From contig NW_004457718.1 of assembly GCF_000203815.1 (NCBI RefSeq), positions 124,001-188,000 of the forward strand: a DNA stretch of 64,000 nt, written 5' to 3'. The stretch is from Cavenderia fasciculata. Its lineage: Eukaryota > Evosea > Eumycetozoa > Acytosteliales > Cavenderiaceae. Both the position numbers and the translations under genes were made by a program. Below the pieces are notes generated by a model. It did not search any database, was not told the origin of the DNA, and worked only from the letters and a program-made list of their open reading frames with translations. Numbering within the stretch: position 1 is the stretch's first letter; every line of letters begins with the position of its first letter. Below are positions 46,533 to 60,948 of the stretch, piece by piece.

Positions 46533-49500
46533 TTAATGTTTAAGAATTAATTCTAGATCAGAATAATTTGTAGAATAGATTCTGTGCAATTGAAGATTCT
46601 TGATCAAGAATTCAATTGGACATACTTGGAACTTGGTGGATTGTTTGGTTTTTACAACTTGAGACCATTGTTCATCTGTAATATTGGCTGGCTTGGTGGC
46701 AAGGAGTGATTGTTTGGTCTTTCCAATAAAACCGAGTTGGTCGACGATGGAATGATCAATAAGCTTTGACATGGCCTCCTTTGTATCTAGTCTAACAATA
46801 CCAAGGAATTTACGAACAGCTGATTGGTCAGCAAAGTAACGTGATCCATTGAGTAAGTTGAGTTGGACGAGTAGAGGGTTCAAGAGTTCTAATCTTGCTG
46901 TGGTGGGAAGAGGAGTGTGTAGGGTAGTAAAATATTCTTCATTCTTTCTCATCAATGAACCATGTGGAATGGTTTGATGGAGTGATCCATAAATAATCTC
47001 TTGATCTACATTTCTATGATGTTGGTCATTTGTTTGATGTACATTTACCAATTTATTGATTTCTCCCATCAAACAATTTGCTAAAAAAAAATAAATAAAA
47101 TTAATATTATAATAAATAATTTGTTTTTTTTAAATTTACCTTCGGCCATTGAAACTAAAACAATAAATGGTTCTTTATCTCTATCATCTGAAACATTCCA
47201 TAAAACTAGACAATAATTGAGTGGTCTTTGGAATTCATCATCATATTGAATCTTATCAAAGTTGAAAGAGGTTGATTTTTCGACGGCATTGATAAAATCT
47301 TTGGTCACCTTGATGTTTAAACTAAATGGTGTAGTTGCACTGGTGAGCGAGTGGCTAGAGGATCCGTCGAGAGATTCGACCAGGTTGAAAAGACTAGTAT
47401 TTCTGTACATCTCTTTGACTTCAAAGATAAAATCTTTATAGAATCTCGAGTGAACATCCAATGTCTTTTTACCAGTGACAAGATCCATAAGTAATTGAGT
47501 TTGAATGTTGGCTGGACATGCCTTTCTTACACCTGGTGGTTGTTGAACCGATTCGAGTTCAATTTCAATTTCAAACTCTCGTTCTTGTTCCTCGTCGACT
47601 GGTGAGCTGTAGATCTTGACATCGTTGACCAGTTGCTTTGAACGTTGTGCAATTTCTTTGAGGAATTGGTAGTATTGACCCTTTTCATACTCTTTAGTTT
47701 CATGAGGGATGGTTCCATCAGAGTTGATGTCTTGTACGAATCGATAGGTCATTGACGAAGCTTGGTTTTCAATCACCTTGGATGCCAAGTACTCTTTGTG
47801 TTGGCCACAGTACATAGACTCGAGACGAGTGACCTCTGGAAGTGACGATAAACGAGTAAATGCCTTTCCATGTTTGACCAATTGCATGGCCGATTGTAAA
47901 CGGGCGTGTAACATTCCTTGGTGACCCCAGTGTCCAAATGCAGCGACATTGGTCTCAATGGTGTTGTTGATGGTCCAATGAAGAATGTCAACGACTCTTG
48001 GTGAAACATTGAGTTGTTCTGGGATGACAAACGAGACAGTATGACCCTTGCCAAGCTTTCTCATTCTCATACAAGCCTGAAGGAGTTTCTCTTTGGTCAT
48101 CTTTGCACCAATAGTTACAAGACCATGAGAGTGTGTGGGAAGTTTAATATCAACACCACGAGTGTGATAATCGTCTAAATAGACAATAACACGATCCAAT
48201 CTTTCGGAAAATGGTGATTGACTAAAAAGGAATTTCTTTCCATCACGATCGATTGATGTCAATTTATCATTTTCGAAAAAGAGTGCTCCATCAATCTTTG
48301 ATTGTGGTGTCTTGGCTAACCAATTTCTTGCTACTTGTTCATTTGTTTGTCCAATCATTAATGCACCAGCATCAATTAATACATTTGTAAATGAATTATT
48401 GTTGTTGTTGTTTGGTTTTGTTGTCATCTTTTGAGTAATATCTTCACCAAGTTTTAAAATGGAAACCTGATTTTGTTGATCATTTTGACCAAGAATATAA
48501 TTCAATACTTGAACATTGGTATATTTGAGTTGATTCATTTCACTCTGTTGAATGGTAAGAGGATAGAGACATTTAGTATCATTGGTACCACTAAATCCAC
48601 AAGAGATGTATTGTTTTCTTTCATCTTTTGGATTAACCAAATCCCATGGGTTGGCAAATAGTTTGGATGGATATTGTTTGGTTTCAAATGGGAATACCAA
48701 TTCATTCAACCAGAAATTGATGACTCTACAATTGTAACGGAAGAGGGTATGGAGATGACGAATCAAGGAAATGTCAGAACGAACAACACACTTGATATCA
48801 CGGTATTTTGGTTCGATGGTTTGATCGTAATCGGTCCAAGTACGATAGATATCCGATGCTTGAGTCTTGTGGAAGGTGAGTAAACGATAAAGAGCCTTTT
48901 TAAATTGTTTAAAGGTGAGGCCTTGATTATAGTAGGAGATGTGTGTGAGAATCATGGCAAACTCTGGATGTCCAAATTCACTAGTTTCAGAGGGTGTGTC
49001 CTTGGCACGGTAGGGGACAGCAAGAAGAGTGGAACTGTCACCATTTTGTTGTGATGACATGGACGAGGAGGCACTTGATCTAATACCATAATGATTGGAC
49101 CAAATCTTTTGAAGGGCATGCAACAAGACATCGTTGGAGAACAAACCACGATAGATATAGATTCTATTGAGGATCGATTCGTCATTCGTCATATCCTTGA
49201 TAATTCTTTGGTGACGAACATGTACCTCTTCTTTAATGTCTGCATCGATCCAACAGAATGCTTCCAAAACACCCAACTTTTCCTTCGATGCGTTGAATGG
49301 TAGAGTACGCATCATTCTCTTCATTAACTGGTGCATCAACTTTCTACCTTCATCAAAGTCATAGACAACAATGGTTGGGTATTGTTGAGAGTTGTTTGAT
49401 CTAAATTCAATCTTTTTCTTGTCGATTGCTCTAAAGTCTAGATTCTTGAGTTCAGATAGTACCTCTTGGATAACCTTCCAACGGTCTGATCCACCATCCA

Positions 49501-52500
49501 AAGGTATTTTCGATCCAGTTGGATAGAGTAGTTGGTAGCGATGCGAGAGAATCTCATCGCACTCATCCATAATGTCAAAGATGTGTTCGTCCCAATATCT
49601 AAGTACACCTTCCATCGATGTCAAACGGTCAAAGTTGAGTTTCCAATAGAGTGCAAACGAGAGACGATGCTCTGGCGTACACAAGATGATACCTTGGCGT
49701 TTGTGGCATTGTTCAAGATTGGACATGATCTTTTCAATGTGCTCATTGGTGATGAGTGACCCCATCTCACGCTTGAATGGATAGAGATAGATTGGACGAT
49801 TAAGAATAGCAGATCCTAAACGCATTTGGAGATCGTGAACCGATGTTTGGAGCAGCGATGGAAGAACATTGACACGAGCAATACTCTTTTTGTTGGACAT
49901 GGCCAAACACATGATTGGGAGAATGACCGATGTCTTTCCTTCACCCATTTGCAATTGAATACATTCATTTTGGTCTGCACTCATCAATTTGATTGCAATA
50001 TCGGCTTGGATGTCTCTAATCCAAATGGACTGTTCCAATTCAAATACCAACCATGACGGGTATTCTTCCAATGACCAAGTTCTAGTGGTACGGTTATGAG
50101 ATAATTCTTGAACGAGGTCTTCGTCAGTACTAGCCTCTCTACATCTTGCAATCTTTTGTAGATAGGTTTGAAGGAGGATGTGGACACCAATCAACTTGTA
50201 TATTTCCTCTGGGATGGTCTTTTCCTTGGAGTTTTTAGATTGATTTAAAAATGAATTCATACCAGCTGCATATTGATCGTTTTGAGAGAGGTGGTGGACA
50301 GTGTAATGGTTGATAAAATCTCCATACACAATCTTTGGAACACACTTTCTCCAACAACCAGCTGCAAGATACATCTTATCAGCAGTATCAGTCGATCCAA
50401 GATAATATTCTTCAATCAACTTCCAAATTTCCTTTGATTGATCCTCAACACGTTTTTGAATCTTGGCAAGTTTCTTTTCCAATGACTCTTGTCCAAGTGG
50501 TTTCTTGAGTGGAACATTGAATTTCTCGATCAAAGATTCCTTGCTTTCATTTAAATCTTGATAAAACAATCTCTTCATTTCAATCATTGAATTTTCTTTT
50601 TGATTAAAGAATTGATCCAAATAAATAGAGTTGGTCTTGTTTTTATCTTGATAATCTTTCAGACATTCAGAGAAATAGGTTTCTATCACCTTGTCATAAC
50701 CATTACTCCAAATTTTAAACCATTTTCTAACTTTTAAATCTCTTACATCCAATATATCTGAATCCCAATTCATTCTATGTTGTAATTCTTCACATTCAAT
50801 TGATTCAAATTCAATTACTAAAATAAATAAAAAAGAGAGAAAGAAAGAAAGTTAATATAAATATTATTATTATTATTATTATTTTCTATTTTTTTACCAT
50901 TTGGTTTATCTTGATCTTTATAAAAGATTGGAATTTGATTTGATTTTTGATTTGGTTGATTTGGATTTAAATTTAATATACGAGAAACTAGAGCAAGAAA
51001 TTTCTTTAGTTTAGAATTTGAAGCCCAAATCTTGATAGTTTCACTCAACCAATTATTGAATCTTAGAGTGTCTGGTAGATAAAGACTATGGATATTGGGA
51101 GGATTAAAACCAACAACTTCAACTGGAGCAACGATAATATCGGGACTAGATGGATCATTCTCCCAACTGTGTTGTACGAGGATGGCATCATAGATTCTTT
51201 GTGCTTCATTTTGGGGAACTGAACTATGGTGAGTCTTTAATTGTTCGGTGATATATTCAGTGAGCTTGAATCTTGAAAAGGTTTCTTTGGGGTTTGTCCA
51301 TATCAATTGAGGGATGATAGCAGACGACCCCATTTCTTGACGTGGTGGTGAGTAGGTTGGAGAGGGTGGTTCGACAAGTTGAACCCTTTGTTGTAGCACT
51401 AAATAAAAGAATTGATCCAAAAACAAGTTCTCCATGTGGAAATAGATTTGAAGATAGGTCAATGTATATTTGAACTTTTCTCTTAGCATCTTGTCCTTGT
51501 TTGCTTGTGTGGCCATGTAATACAATGATGTCCAGTACTTGCTAAATACTGTATCTTTTTTCTCTTGGTCGAGTGACCCCGTAAACGATATAATGTCATC
51601 AAACTCTTTGACAAACTCTGGTCCGTGCATATTGAGGAAATCGCTCTTTTCAAGTGTCGCAAGTGGTGACAAGGAATGATCCAACGAGTCAATATGGAGG
51701 TTTGGATGATCGACAATTCTAGTGACCCTCGCAGAGTAGTTGGCATACTGAGATGGCATGGTCAGAGCAATCGTTTCAAAACTAACCTTGATACGATCCA
51801 ATACATCTTGACTTGGAAGTATATGAGGTGAGAATAAATGTCTATTACGATAATATGAAGCTTGGTTCAATTCCAATGATTCAATCAATTCGAATTTCCA
51901 TTCTTTTTCTTCTTCTTCAAATGATAATGGTTTTTCTTCAGTTTCATCTTTGTTATCTCCTTCTTCTTGTTGTTCATCTTCACTCAATCTTGTATCTGGA
52001 ACAATTGGATTGATTGAAGTAGGTTTTGAAGGCCAAAGGAACTTTATAGAGTCATTACCCTTGACAATATCATCTACGACCAAAGCAATGACATCTTGTG
52101 TGACTGGATGAGATAGTTGGGGGTGCTTGAAATCGACGTGTTGGAGAACTGTATGACCGGGACCCGAGTGATTGGGAATGGCATAGCGACGAGGGGCAAC
52201 ATCCTTGATTCTCTTGAGAATCGATAATTGTTGGTCAGTGTATTGAACATTGTTTCTAAAGCTTTGAAGTTGAAGAATGGCACATTCAAGACCTGTCAAC
52301 CCAGTGAATGGATCAGGGAATGCCGAAGAGGTCATGAGATGAGCATAGGCTAAATGTAAATGAGCAGTACTATCTGATGCCTTGACCAATCTAGTTTGTT
52401 TATCCAAATCATAGATAAAGTAACTTGGATATTGAAGTGCACCAACATCAGTATCTGATATATTAAAATATCTACTACGTTCAACTGAGTTGGAAGAGGA

Positions 52501-55500
52501 GGATGAAGAAGAAGAGGAAAAGGAAGTAGATGATTGTGCATCTTCATCATCATCGTTTTCATTGTCATTGTCAATGTCATCCTCATTTTCAGATGAAGAA
52601 GGATCAATTTCTTCAAATTCATCTTCATCTAGTTCTTTTACAATTTCATCGTCTAGATTATTAATTCTTTTTCTTCTTCTTTCACTAACCTCTAATGTAA
52701 AAGGTTGAGTAAGAAGTTGTTGTGACAATCCATTAATGTATGAGAAATCTTCAATTGAATCTCTTTCTCTTTGAGGTGGGAATGATTCATCTTGTTCATT
52801 GTATTGGTCATCGTCATCTTCCTCTTCGACACAACCAAAACGTTCAAATTCAGATTTAATACCAATCTTTGCATTTGGAATGATTACTTTTGTCTTGTCG
52901 GCTGTCGAGTGTTGCAATATTAATTGAGTCTCCAAACCAATGAGTGTTCCAATATTTTGGTTCTCTGATATTCTATATCCACTGTATTGTACCGATTCAA
53001 TGACACCCAATTTACAATTGACCTTGAAATCCAAACGATATTGGTACAAATGAACATTGTATGACTTTTCACTATCCTCTTGACTGATTTCATAAACATG
53101 AATGTGATCCTCATTTTCCAATTTAAACAGTTGTTCAATATCTTCCTTTAAATCACCATCTACTTTGACTAGTAGTTTGTTATTATCGGTTCTCTTGATG
53201 GTTCCACGACCCAAATCACCAATATATTTAATGGGTTGTTGATTAAACATAGAGAATTTGGTTGTTCTAAATTCGATCATTTGTTTCTTGGCATCCAACC
53301 AATGAGAATATTCATCCTCCAAAACCAAAGGTAGGAAATCAAAATGTTGATGATCAATCAAATAAAATTGATCTCCATTTTCATGAATTTCACATACTCC
53401 TATAGAATGTTGATCATCATCTCCAAATAATTGTTGTCCTTCTCTAATAAAAAATTCATAACTTTTTCCTGAATATTTTCTAATTGTTCTCCTATAAAAA
53501 ATAAAAAAAAATAAATGATTATTATTATATATTTTTTTGTTTTGTTTTTTATATCTTTCTTACCATCTATTTTTTGAAATATTAATAACTTCAAAAATAC
53601 TAGTATCAAATAATCTTTTAAAAAGATAATGAGATTCAATTTCAATTGGTAATCTTTTAATAGATTCACCATTGATTAATAGCGAACCAGTGGCAATATT
53701 GATTTTAATTTTGGTTAAACCATTATTATAATCACATTCCCATTCATCACTAGTCATAAATCTCTTCCAAACATTAAACAATTGTAATGATGTCTGATCA
53801 TTGTTACCTCCTTCATACCAATATTGCAAGATGATTTTCGATAGCAATATAGAATTTGAATCGACTGTTTTATGAACCTGTTTACTACGATGATGGGCGA
53901 TAATATCAACCTTGGTCATGAGATAATCAAACTGTTCTTGTTCTTCCAACTCGTTTGATAGTTTTTTACCCAATCGTTCATTGTAAAATGTGTTGTTGTG
54001 GATGGTGATGAGAGCACCTACAAGATCGACAATACCAGTGAATTGGTTGTCTTGTTGGTTGACAAGCGGGTCGATTCTAGAATCGGGCAAGTTGTACAAT
54101 TGAAAATCATAGGTGAGTACGATGGCTGTACAAGCATAAACCAGCTTTCTTCGGTACATTTCCAAAACCTCTGAGCTGTGGTTGGCACTACGAAGCGATT
54201 GATCGGTGAGTTGCTTCAATGTCTCTACCCACTCTTTTGCAATCATTCTACACTGGAGTAGCAAGAGGATGAGCGTTGATTGGTTGGTCTGTGACTGTTT
54301 GCTGTTATTTAGAATATAGGATACCAATTGGATGATGGCCAACAAAAGGTTATGACCATCCCAATTCATTCTACTTTCCTCGAGCAAACGAGAGATGGTG
54401 ACACCAAGCAGTTGGATCACTTGGTCGTCACCCCAACTCTCCTTCCACGGACGTATGGGTGTCGAAGGAATCGAGTTGTGAGACATGGTCGACGTTTGGG
54501 CCGGACCAGCCTTGAAAAGAGTCTGTTGCACGAGTACGAGGAATGCAAGACTATTGAGATCGTTTCCATCCTCTGACAGATAACGAAGAAGATTTCTAAC
54601 ATGCAAGAATCCACCTCCACTACGAAGTTGACCAAATTTGATATAATCGTATGGTCTCATACCAAGAGGTGCCTTGCACTGTGTTGCCAATACTTGATTT
54701 TCATCAATAATATCATTATCAATAATCCATTGTAATGGATTAATCTCTGCACTAACCAAACCATTCACCATTTGTTTGTTTAATTTCTCTTTTTGATCCT
54801 TTTCAATTTTCTTTTTTAATTCATTCTTGTTTCGGTGGTGGTTTGGTTTGTTTGAAGAGGATGAAGAAGAAGGAGGGATTGGTAATTTGAAAATAAATTT
54901 CTTTTTAATATGTAACCAATTTGATATTTCTGGTACACCTTCATCAGCACCAAAAGTGATCTTGGATGGATGTCTCTTACTATCTGCAACAATCTCCTTT
55001 TCAGTTGTATTTAATACAACCAATTGTTTATCATTTCTATATTTACGTGCATATTGACTACGCAACAATACCAATGGTAATTCATTATTCCATCCTTGTT
55101 TTGATATCCAAAAATCAACCATCTTTTTTGGTAATTTTGTATCTTTACCTCCTGAACAAAATTCTGCCAATATCTAAATAAATTAAAAGTAAATAAAATA
55201 AATTAATAAATAAATAAATAATATTTGTTTGTTTTTTTTTTTTCTATTACATACAGCAAAACAATCTCTAATAATTCTAAAATCAGAATAACGAGTAAGG
55301 AAATTTTCAAAAATAACAATATTTGCTTGATCATCATTCTTTGGTAAATATCTTTCAAAGGGAGTAATTTTTTGATCACGAGCCTTTTTAATCTTGTCTT
55401 GAAGTGATTTTTGTGGATCTAGTTTGTGTTTGGCTTCGAGACCTTGGATTTCGTGACGAAGTTGCTTTTGAAGGTTTCTAAAATCCTCTTCCTTTTCGAG

Positions 55501-57849
55501 AGCACGACGATTGTCGTCTTGTCGTCTCTTTAGCAAGTCATTGGTGAGATGTTTCTTGGCCCATGGAAGTGCAAGACCATACTCGCCAACACCAAAGATA
55601 GAGTGGTCGCCATTACTCTGCTTGCATTTACGAAGAAGAAAGTACTTTTCCAAATCGTGCAATTGGTTTGTCTCCCATTCATAGGCGACCATAACATGAC
55701 TGAGTACATCGACATTGATAAAGATGGGGATACTAGTGTACAATTGTGGGTCTTGACAACGATACCCAACAACAAAGTCCAATGTAGCAACCAGCGTAAA
55801 TGAAAAGAGTGCTATTCTGCTGTACAAAGCTGGGTCACGTTCATAGTGTTGACTGGCGACCTTGATGTAGTTTTTGAGTAATCCATAGATATCCGAGGAG
55901 GACGAACTGACACTGATCAATTCTGGTCGCTTTAGCCAAAGGGTATTGATCAAAAATTCGAGGTCGTTTAAAACGACCGTTCGAAGTAGCCAGTCTTGAC
56001 AATCGCACAAATCGGCCATTCTGTCATACACCTCCCTCAGAATACGGTCTGCTCGTTGGTCGGCCATATTACTCGGTACTTTGGTTGGTACTGAGCTATA
56101 CGACGCACCACTGCTACTTTCATTTTGTTGTTTTCTCTGTCTAGGTTTTCTTCGTTGGTTTGCCGATGAAGATGTCGAAGCAGCAGCAGGTTTCTGTGTG
56201 GATGGAGCAGCGGCTGGTTGCTTGGGAGTGACTGGCTTGGTTAAAAGTTGTTGGATTTGTTCACGAGCAGAGTCTTTGATTTCAGTGAAATCAAACACGG
56301 TTGTAAAGTCTTGAGAGTCGTTGAACCCCTGGCAAATGCTGTCAACGTTGCCATACCAATTACAACGCTCGACAAATTGATTCCAGTCCTTGTTGAACCG
56401 ACTCGACAAGCTCTCAGAGACACGACTGGCATAGTTGATAGCATGTTCGTACAACTCTTCATTGGAATCGTTCATTAACTTTTCGGACCGTTTTGCAAGC
56501 TTGGCAGTGACTTGGAAAAAGTTGGGATCCAATGAAACTACATGTTCGGCCACAAAACTCATAAAGCATAACATCATTGATTTATAAACAATATTGTTTG
56601 GATTTGACTGAGAACACGACCCTTCTTCTTTTTCTACTTCTTCCTCTGATTCAAATGAACCATTCTCTAAGAATAAAAGATGAATAATTGATTTGATACC
56701 AATCCAAAGAGGTGATCTTCTCCATGGTACTGAATCTTTGGATATTCTGTCATCATCATCATTTCCTCCAAGATCTTCGCCACATGCAGATTCTTCGAGT
56801 TCGACTTGGTGGGGAAGTGGGGATATAATCTCTGGTCTGACACTTTTGACAAGTGTGACTGCATGGCTGTCGAGTTGCACGCCACCATTGGACATGGAAG
56901 GAATCAACCATTCACTGAGTGCAGAGGTGACCAATCCAATCTTGGCTTCATTCTCTCCATACTTGTTGTAGTGTGTGATGGTAGTATCATTCTTTTGTGG
57001 TGGTTGTTGTCTATGGTGATGGTGTCTTCCATGATTCTTTCTATTCTTATCTCTCAAGATTTGAATATGCTTTTTCAATTCAAAAGAGATGGGGATGGGT
57101 TCTGGAACATCACGGAGTTGTACCAGATAGCTGAGGAATGCAAGAGTCAATTGGGAAGCATCCTGGGAGATGTAACTTGGATCGGGTACAGTGTGGCGGA
57201 GCTTGGTGGTAATGTTGGAGAATGACTCGATGCTTGGATACAGTGGAATGACAGACAAACGAGCACGGACAATATGCGATTGTCTATTCTTTACAAACTG
57301 GATCAACAACATACAATTTGAGTTTTTAAAGTAGATGATCAGTGGTTGAGCAGGTCCATTCTGGTGTAGATTCTCAATCTGCAATCTAATACGATCAGAC
57401 AACTCCAATGCAGAAGGTGGTCTGGCAAGATCATTCTCTAATTGATCCAATACATCCAACAATGTAACACCACCAATCAATAGATTATTCTTTGGATTAT
57501 CAGTACTTATTTTAGTATTGATTGAAATGTTGTAATTATTTTGATTATTATTATTATTTTGATTAGGGGAAGAAAAATCTTTTAGAAAACATTGAAATAG
57601 TTGTAATAATAATAGTTGGGCAGTATCATCATTGTCAGTCCACATAAAAGGTAGTCTTGATGCCATATATAAATGTACAAGTGCTCGGTCAATAACTACC
57701 TTGGTGTGTTGTTGAATGATTGATTGGATATTGGTTGAAGATGGTGATGATGAAGGTGATGATAATGATGGTTGTTGTTGTTCATTATGACCTCCTGTCA
57801 TTGTTGAAGACCTGTTGTTACCGGCCTGCAGTGGCTGATTTGTCGTCAT
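46533..57849 (-). CDS. Giant DUF6606/DUF3638/DUF3645 protein
   Basis: Five exons on the minus strand: 57849-55255, 55173-53564, 53491-50898, 50817-47140 and 47080-46533. They total 11025 bases, in frame, giving 3674 residues. The N-terminal region (PLIIYFKNSNCMLLIQF, then GRL-type regions) fits DUF6606. From about residue 2500 the DUF3638 core has a P-loop QMGEGKTSVILP (GEGKT near 2558-2562), then ILCTPEHRLSF and the DEAD-like IMDECDEIL (near 2684). The DUF3645 and C-terminal helicase-like part follows (VTIGAKMTKEKLLQACMRMRKLGKGH). The arrangement resembles a SecA-type ATPase motor, but family function is unknown; databases sometimes label members as ubiquitin hydrolases without proof. There is a Ser/Asp/Glu-rich insert near 52480-52640 and a Ser/Ala/Lys insert near 56080-56230. 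No membrane segment is seen. The ATG at 57849 was chosen; an upstream in-frame GTG is not a start. Confidence 0.88.
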
Positions 57850-58209
57850 TATAAGCACACTGCCTTTGTTTTTGTTGTTCTTTTTATATTATGTGTTTGT
57901 TGTCTATATATATTTATTATCTCCAAACTCTCTCTCTCTCTTTGATATCTCTATATATATATATATATATATTATAACTATAAGTAAAGTAAAAGTAAAA
58001 GAAGAGATAAAAAAGAGTGGTGTGGTGTAAGGGAATGAAATTTAATTTAAAATTTAAATTGAGTTTGAAGATCAAGCAGACAACACTTTGCAAAGACAAC
58101 ATTTTTTATCTATCTATTTTTATTATTATTATTATTATTATCTGTTAGGTAAGCATATAATAACAATCAAAATGTTATATTTCCTATTGTATTGTATTGT
58201 ATTGTATTA
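57850..58209. other. Non-coding spacer with simple repeats
   Basis: Between two minus-strand genes. It holds an AT run (about 57953-57971), a TTA run (about 58118-58141) and an ATTGT pentanucleotide repeat of four units (58186-58205) just after the SUMO ligase stop codon. It likely includes the promoter of the giant gene. Confidence 0.6.
58186..58205. repeat. ATTGT pentanucleotide repeat
   Basis: Four exact tandem copies in the 3' flank of the PIAS-like gene. A simple repeat with no evident role. Confidence 0.85.
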
Positions 58210-60568
58210 TTAATCACTATCACTAATTACAATACAATCATCACTTGCATTACCATGGTCCCGATTTAATATATGATTATTATTATTATTATTTCCATTA
58301 TTATTATTATGATTTGTATGATTTGTATGATGATTATGATTTCCATTATGATTATTATTATTATTATTATGATTATTATTATTATTATTTACATTGTTAT
58401 TTTGATGATGATGATGAGTATAATTATTATAAAATTCACTTTCTCCATCATCATCGTCTTCTTCTTCTTCATCCTCGTATTCTCCATCATCATGGTCGTC
58501 GTGATCATCATCTTCTCCACCTCGATCAAATTCAAAATCAAAAGAGCTGTCACTTGAAAGTCCACTTTGCAAAGGTGGTGTTGGTGATAACATTGCATCT
58601 ACATCAAATACATCTACACTACTACTATTATTATTATTATTCGTACTGGTTGTTGTTGTTGAAGTTGAAGTTGATAAACTATTAGTATTATTATTATGAT
58701 TATTTTGATTATTATGATTATTTTGAATTGGACTTGAAAGATCAATACCATCAACTGAAAAGGATGAAGAAGATTTTGATAAACTATTATTATTACTATT
58801 ATTACTATTATGATTATGATTATTACTATTATGATTATTATTATGATTACTACTACTATCAAAAGATTTTTCTTTTTTAACTTGACTAATTGGAAGTTGA
58901 TATGATCCGTCGGGATTGATTGTTAGGTTGGAACAATCGTGTGGAGCCTCTTTGAGGAGTTTTGAAAAATAAGTGTCATGAATGATGAGTGAGGGGTAGG
59001 CGGGGACATGGCACACTGGACAATTCCAAAGTTGTTGTTGTGTCGCATAGTCTAAAAATAACTTGATTTCAAAGCATTGAATGTGGTTGCAGTTGACTGT
59101 CTTGCCAGGCTGGTTGATTCTCATAAAGGAGAGCGGACATTTAAACGAAATATCATAGGACAGCTCTTCAATGTCATCGTTGTTTTGTGACTTTGCCGGA
59201 TTACAATATCGTTCACGTTTCATAATATCCGCTACAATCGTCTCTGGTGCCACTGGTTTCACCAGTTGAATAACCATGTATCCAATGACACCAGTATGTT
59301 CGAAATTAATGTTGAATGTAATTTTGTTCTTTCTCGTCTTTAAATGTTGCGTAATATCAACTGGTTTTTGAATAATAAATGGTTGATTATATCCTTTATA
59401 TCTTATTTTCTTATGAAACTAAAATAATCAATCAAAAAGTAAATAAACAAGTAAATAAATCAAATCTATTCGGGTTGTTTAATATTGTGTATACATACAA
59501 GAGGAATACTTTTACCATTGATTGCAAGATACATTTCTTGTTGATAGATGATATCTTGAGTTCTTGAAACCAAACGGATATGAATGGCACGTTGTTCGTG
59601 AAGTGGGAGTTGTTTGAGATGGATGACGTCGAGAATGCTTTGGTCAATATCAAAGTTGACAGTTGAAAGGGATCCCGATTTAAACATGGATGTATTGAGT
59701 ATTTGTACCTGTTCAAAGTATGGTGATTGATGTCTTGAAAAGTTTGCCCAGTCTACACTGTTTGTTAGAGCGGGTGGTGGTGGCGTCACCATACCTTGAC
59801 TCTTTTTCGCGTATTGAATCGGTGGTGTAATAATGGTTGGTGGCGTCGTAAATACTCTTGACATTTGTGTATGTGTTTGATTCAAAGTTTGTTGTGATCT
59901 CATTAATTCTTGTAATTGGTGTTGTTGGTGTTGTTGTTGTTGTTGTGTTGCAGCTATAGAAGAAGGTGTTGATGGGTATGGTGAATATCTGTTGTTTGTA
60001 TTTGCCATTGATCCCATTGTCAATCCTCCTCCTCCTCCTCCTGCAGCTGCTGGTTTATAAGTACCAGGTGGTATAACTGACATTAAAGATGAAGGTACTG
60101 ATGAAGTAGATGTTGTAGTAGAGCTAGTTGTAGTTGTATTTGAATTATATGAATTTTGAAGTGCTGCACGTTGTTGTTGAATAAGCATGGTTTGTGATGG
60201 TCGAGTATGTGGTACGCTAGTATCTAATCCTCCTCCTCCTCCTCCTTCGTCGTCAAACAATACACCAGATATCCTCTTTATAATATCGTTCTTGTTGCCG
60301 CTAATCGACAAGAACGATGCTTCTTTATGATCTCTTAAATATCGTAGAATCGGTTTCAATTGATCTAACTTTGCGTTTGCTAAATGTATTGGACTATATT
60401 ATATAATGCATATTATAATATATTAATAATAAATTATTCATTCTCTCTCTCTCTATCTCCTTTTCTATATACAAACCTGCTTAATATGAGTTTGGTTTGT
60501 TCTTCAGACTTCAATATTGTCTCTGCTATTCTCTTAATGTCGAAACTACTGAGTATGATTCTTGCCAT
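58210..60568 (-). CDS. PIAS-family SUMO E3 ligase (SAP, PINIT, SP-RING)
   Basis: Three exons on the minus strand, 60568-60477, 60393-59499 and 59418-58210 (2196 bases, in frame), giving 731 residues. The N-terminal SAP-like DNA-binding segment spans exons 1-2 (ANAKLDQLKPILRYLRDHKEAS, then ISGNKNDIIKRIS). A Ser/Gln/Gly-rich linker leads to a PINIT-type domain (about residues 225-370). The SP-RING follows, with CPLSFMRINQPGKTVNC, HIQCFE and WNCPVC giving the Cys/His zinc ligands. The C-terminal third is Asn/His/Ser-rich with an acidic Asp/Glu run and ends in a DDCIVISDSD-like SUMO-interacting motif, as in PIAS/Siz proteins. It acts in the nucleus with Ubc9 to attach SUMO to chromatin and transcription factors. 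The start MARIIL lies at 60568. The C-terminal Asn/His repeats are probably length-variable. Confidence 0.9.
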
Positions 60569-60948
60569 TCCTGGTCACCAATCACAACCAACCTCTTCTT
60601 GTTTTGGTTGTATCTATGTATAAATATATAATGTATATACTATATATTTATGATGTATGAAATCTGTGTGCTTGTTGTTGTATGTACAATTTTTGTTTTG
60701 GTCGTCCCACTCCTCTCTCTTTCCTTCTTTATTTATCTTTATCTTCTTCTTTATTTTATAAAATATATATTGATCTATGTTACTGTAGTATAGTAGAGAG
60801 CAGTTCTTTATTCATAGCTCAATATATATAGAGATTATCTAGAATGGGGCGTCCGATAATATAATAAAAAAGAGCTTGAAAACTATTTTTCCCTCTTTTT
60901 TTTTTTGCAAGACGTCTAAAAGATCAGTTTATTTTTTTACTTGGTTTA
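60569..60948. other. Non-coding intergenic region
   Basis: AT-rich spacer between the start of the SUMO ligase gene and the 3' end of the ComC-like copy D, which lie on the same strand. It contains TATA runs near 60624-60650 and a poly(T) stretch near 60896-60906. No gene seen. Confidence 0.55.

Noticed and set aside
57850-57858. Upstream in-frame extension of the giant gene beginning at a GTG codon
   Set aside because: Nuclear eukaryotic genes rarely start at GTG, and an ATG follows three codons later at 57849.
58245-58862. Long ORFs opposite or shifted within the Asn/His-rich end of the SUMO ligase
   Set aside because: Tyr- or Ile-only translations of trinucleotide repeats; shadows of the real frame.
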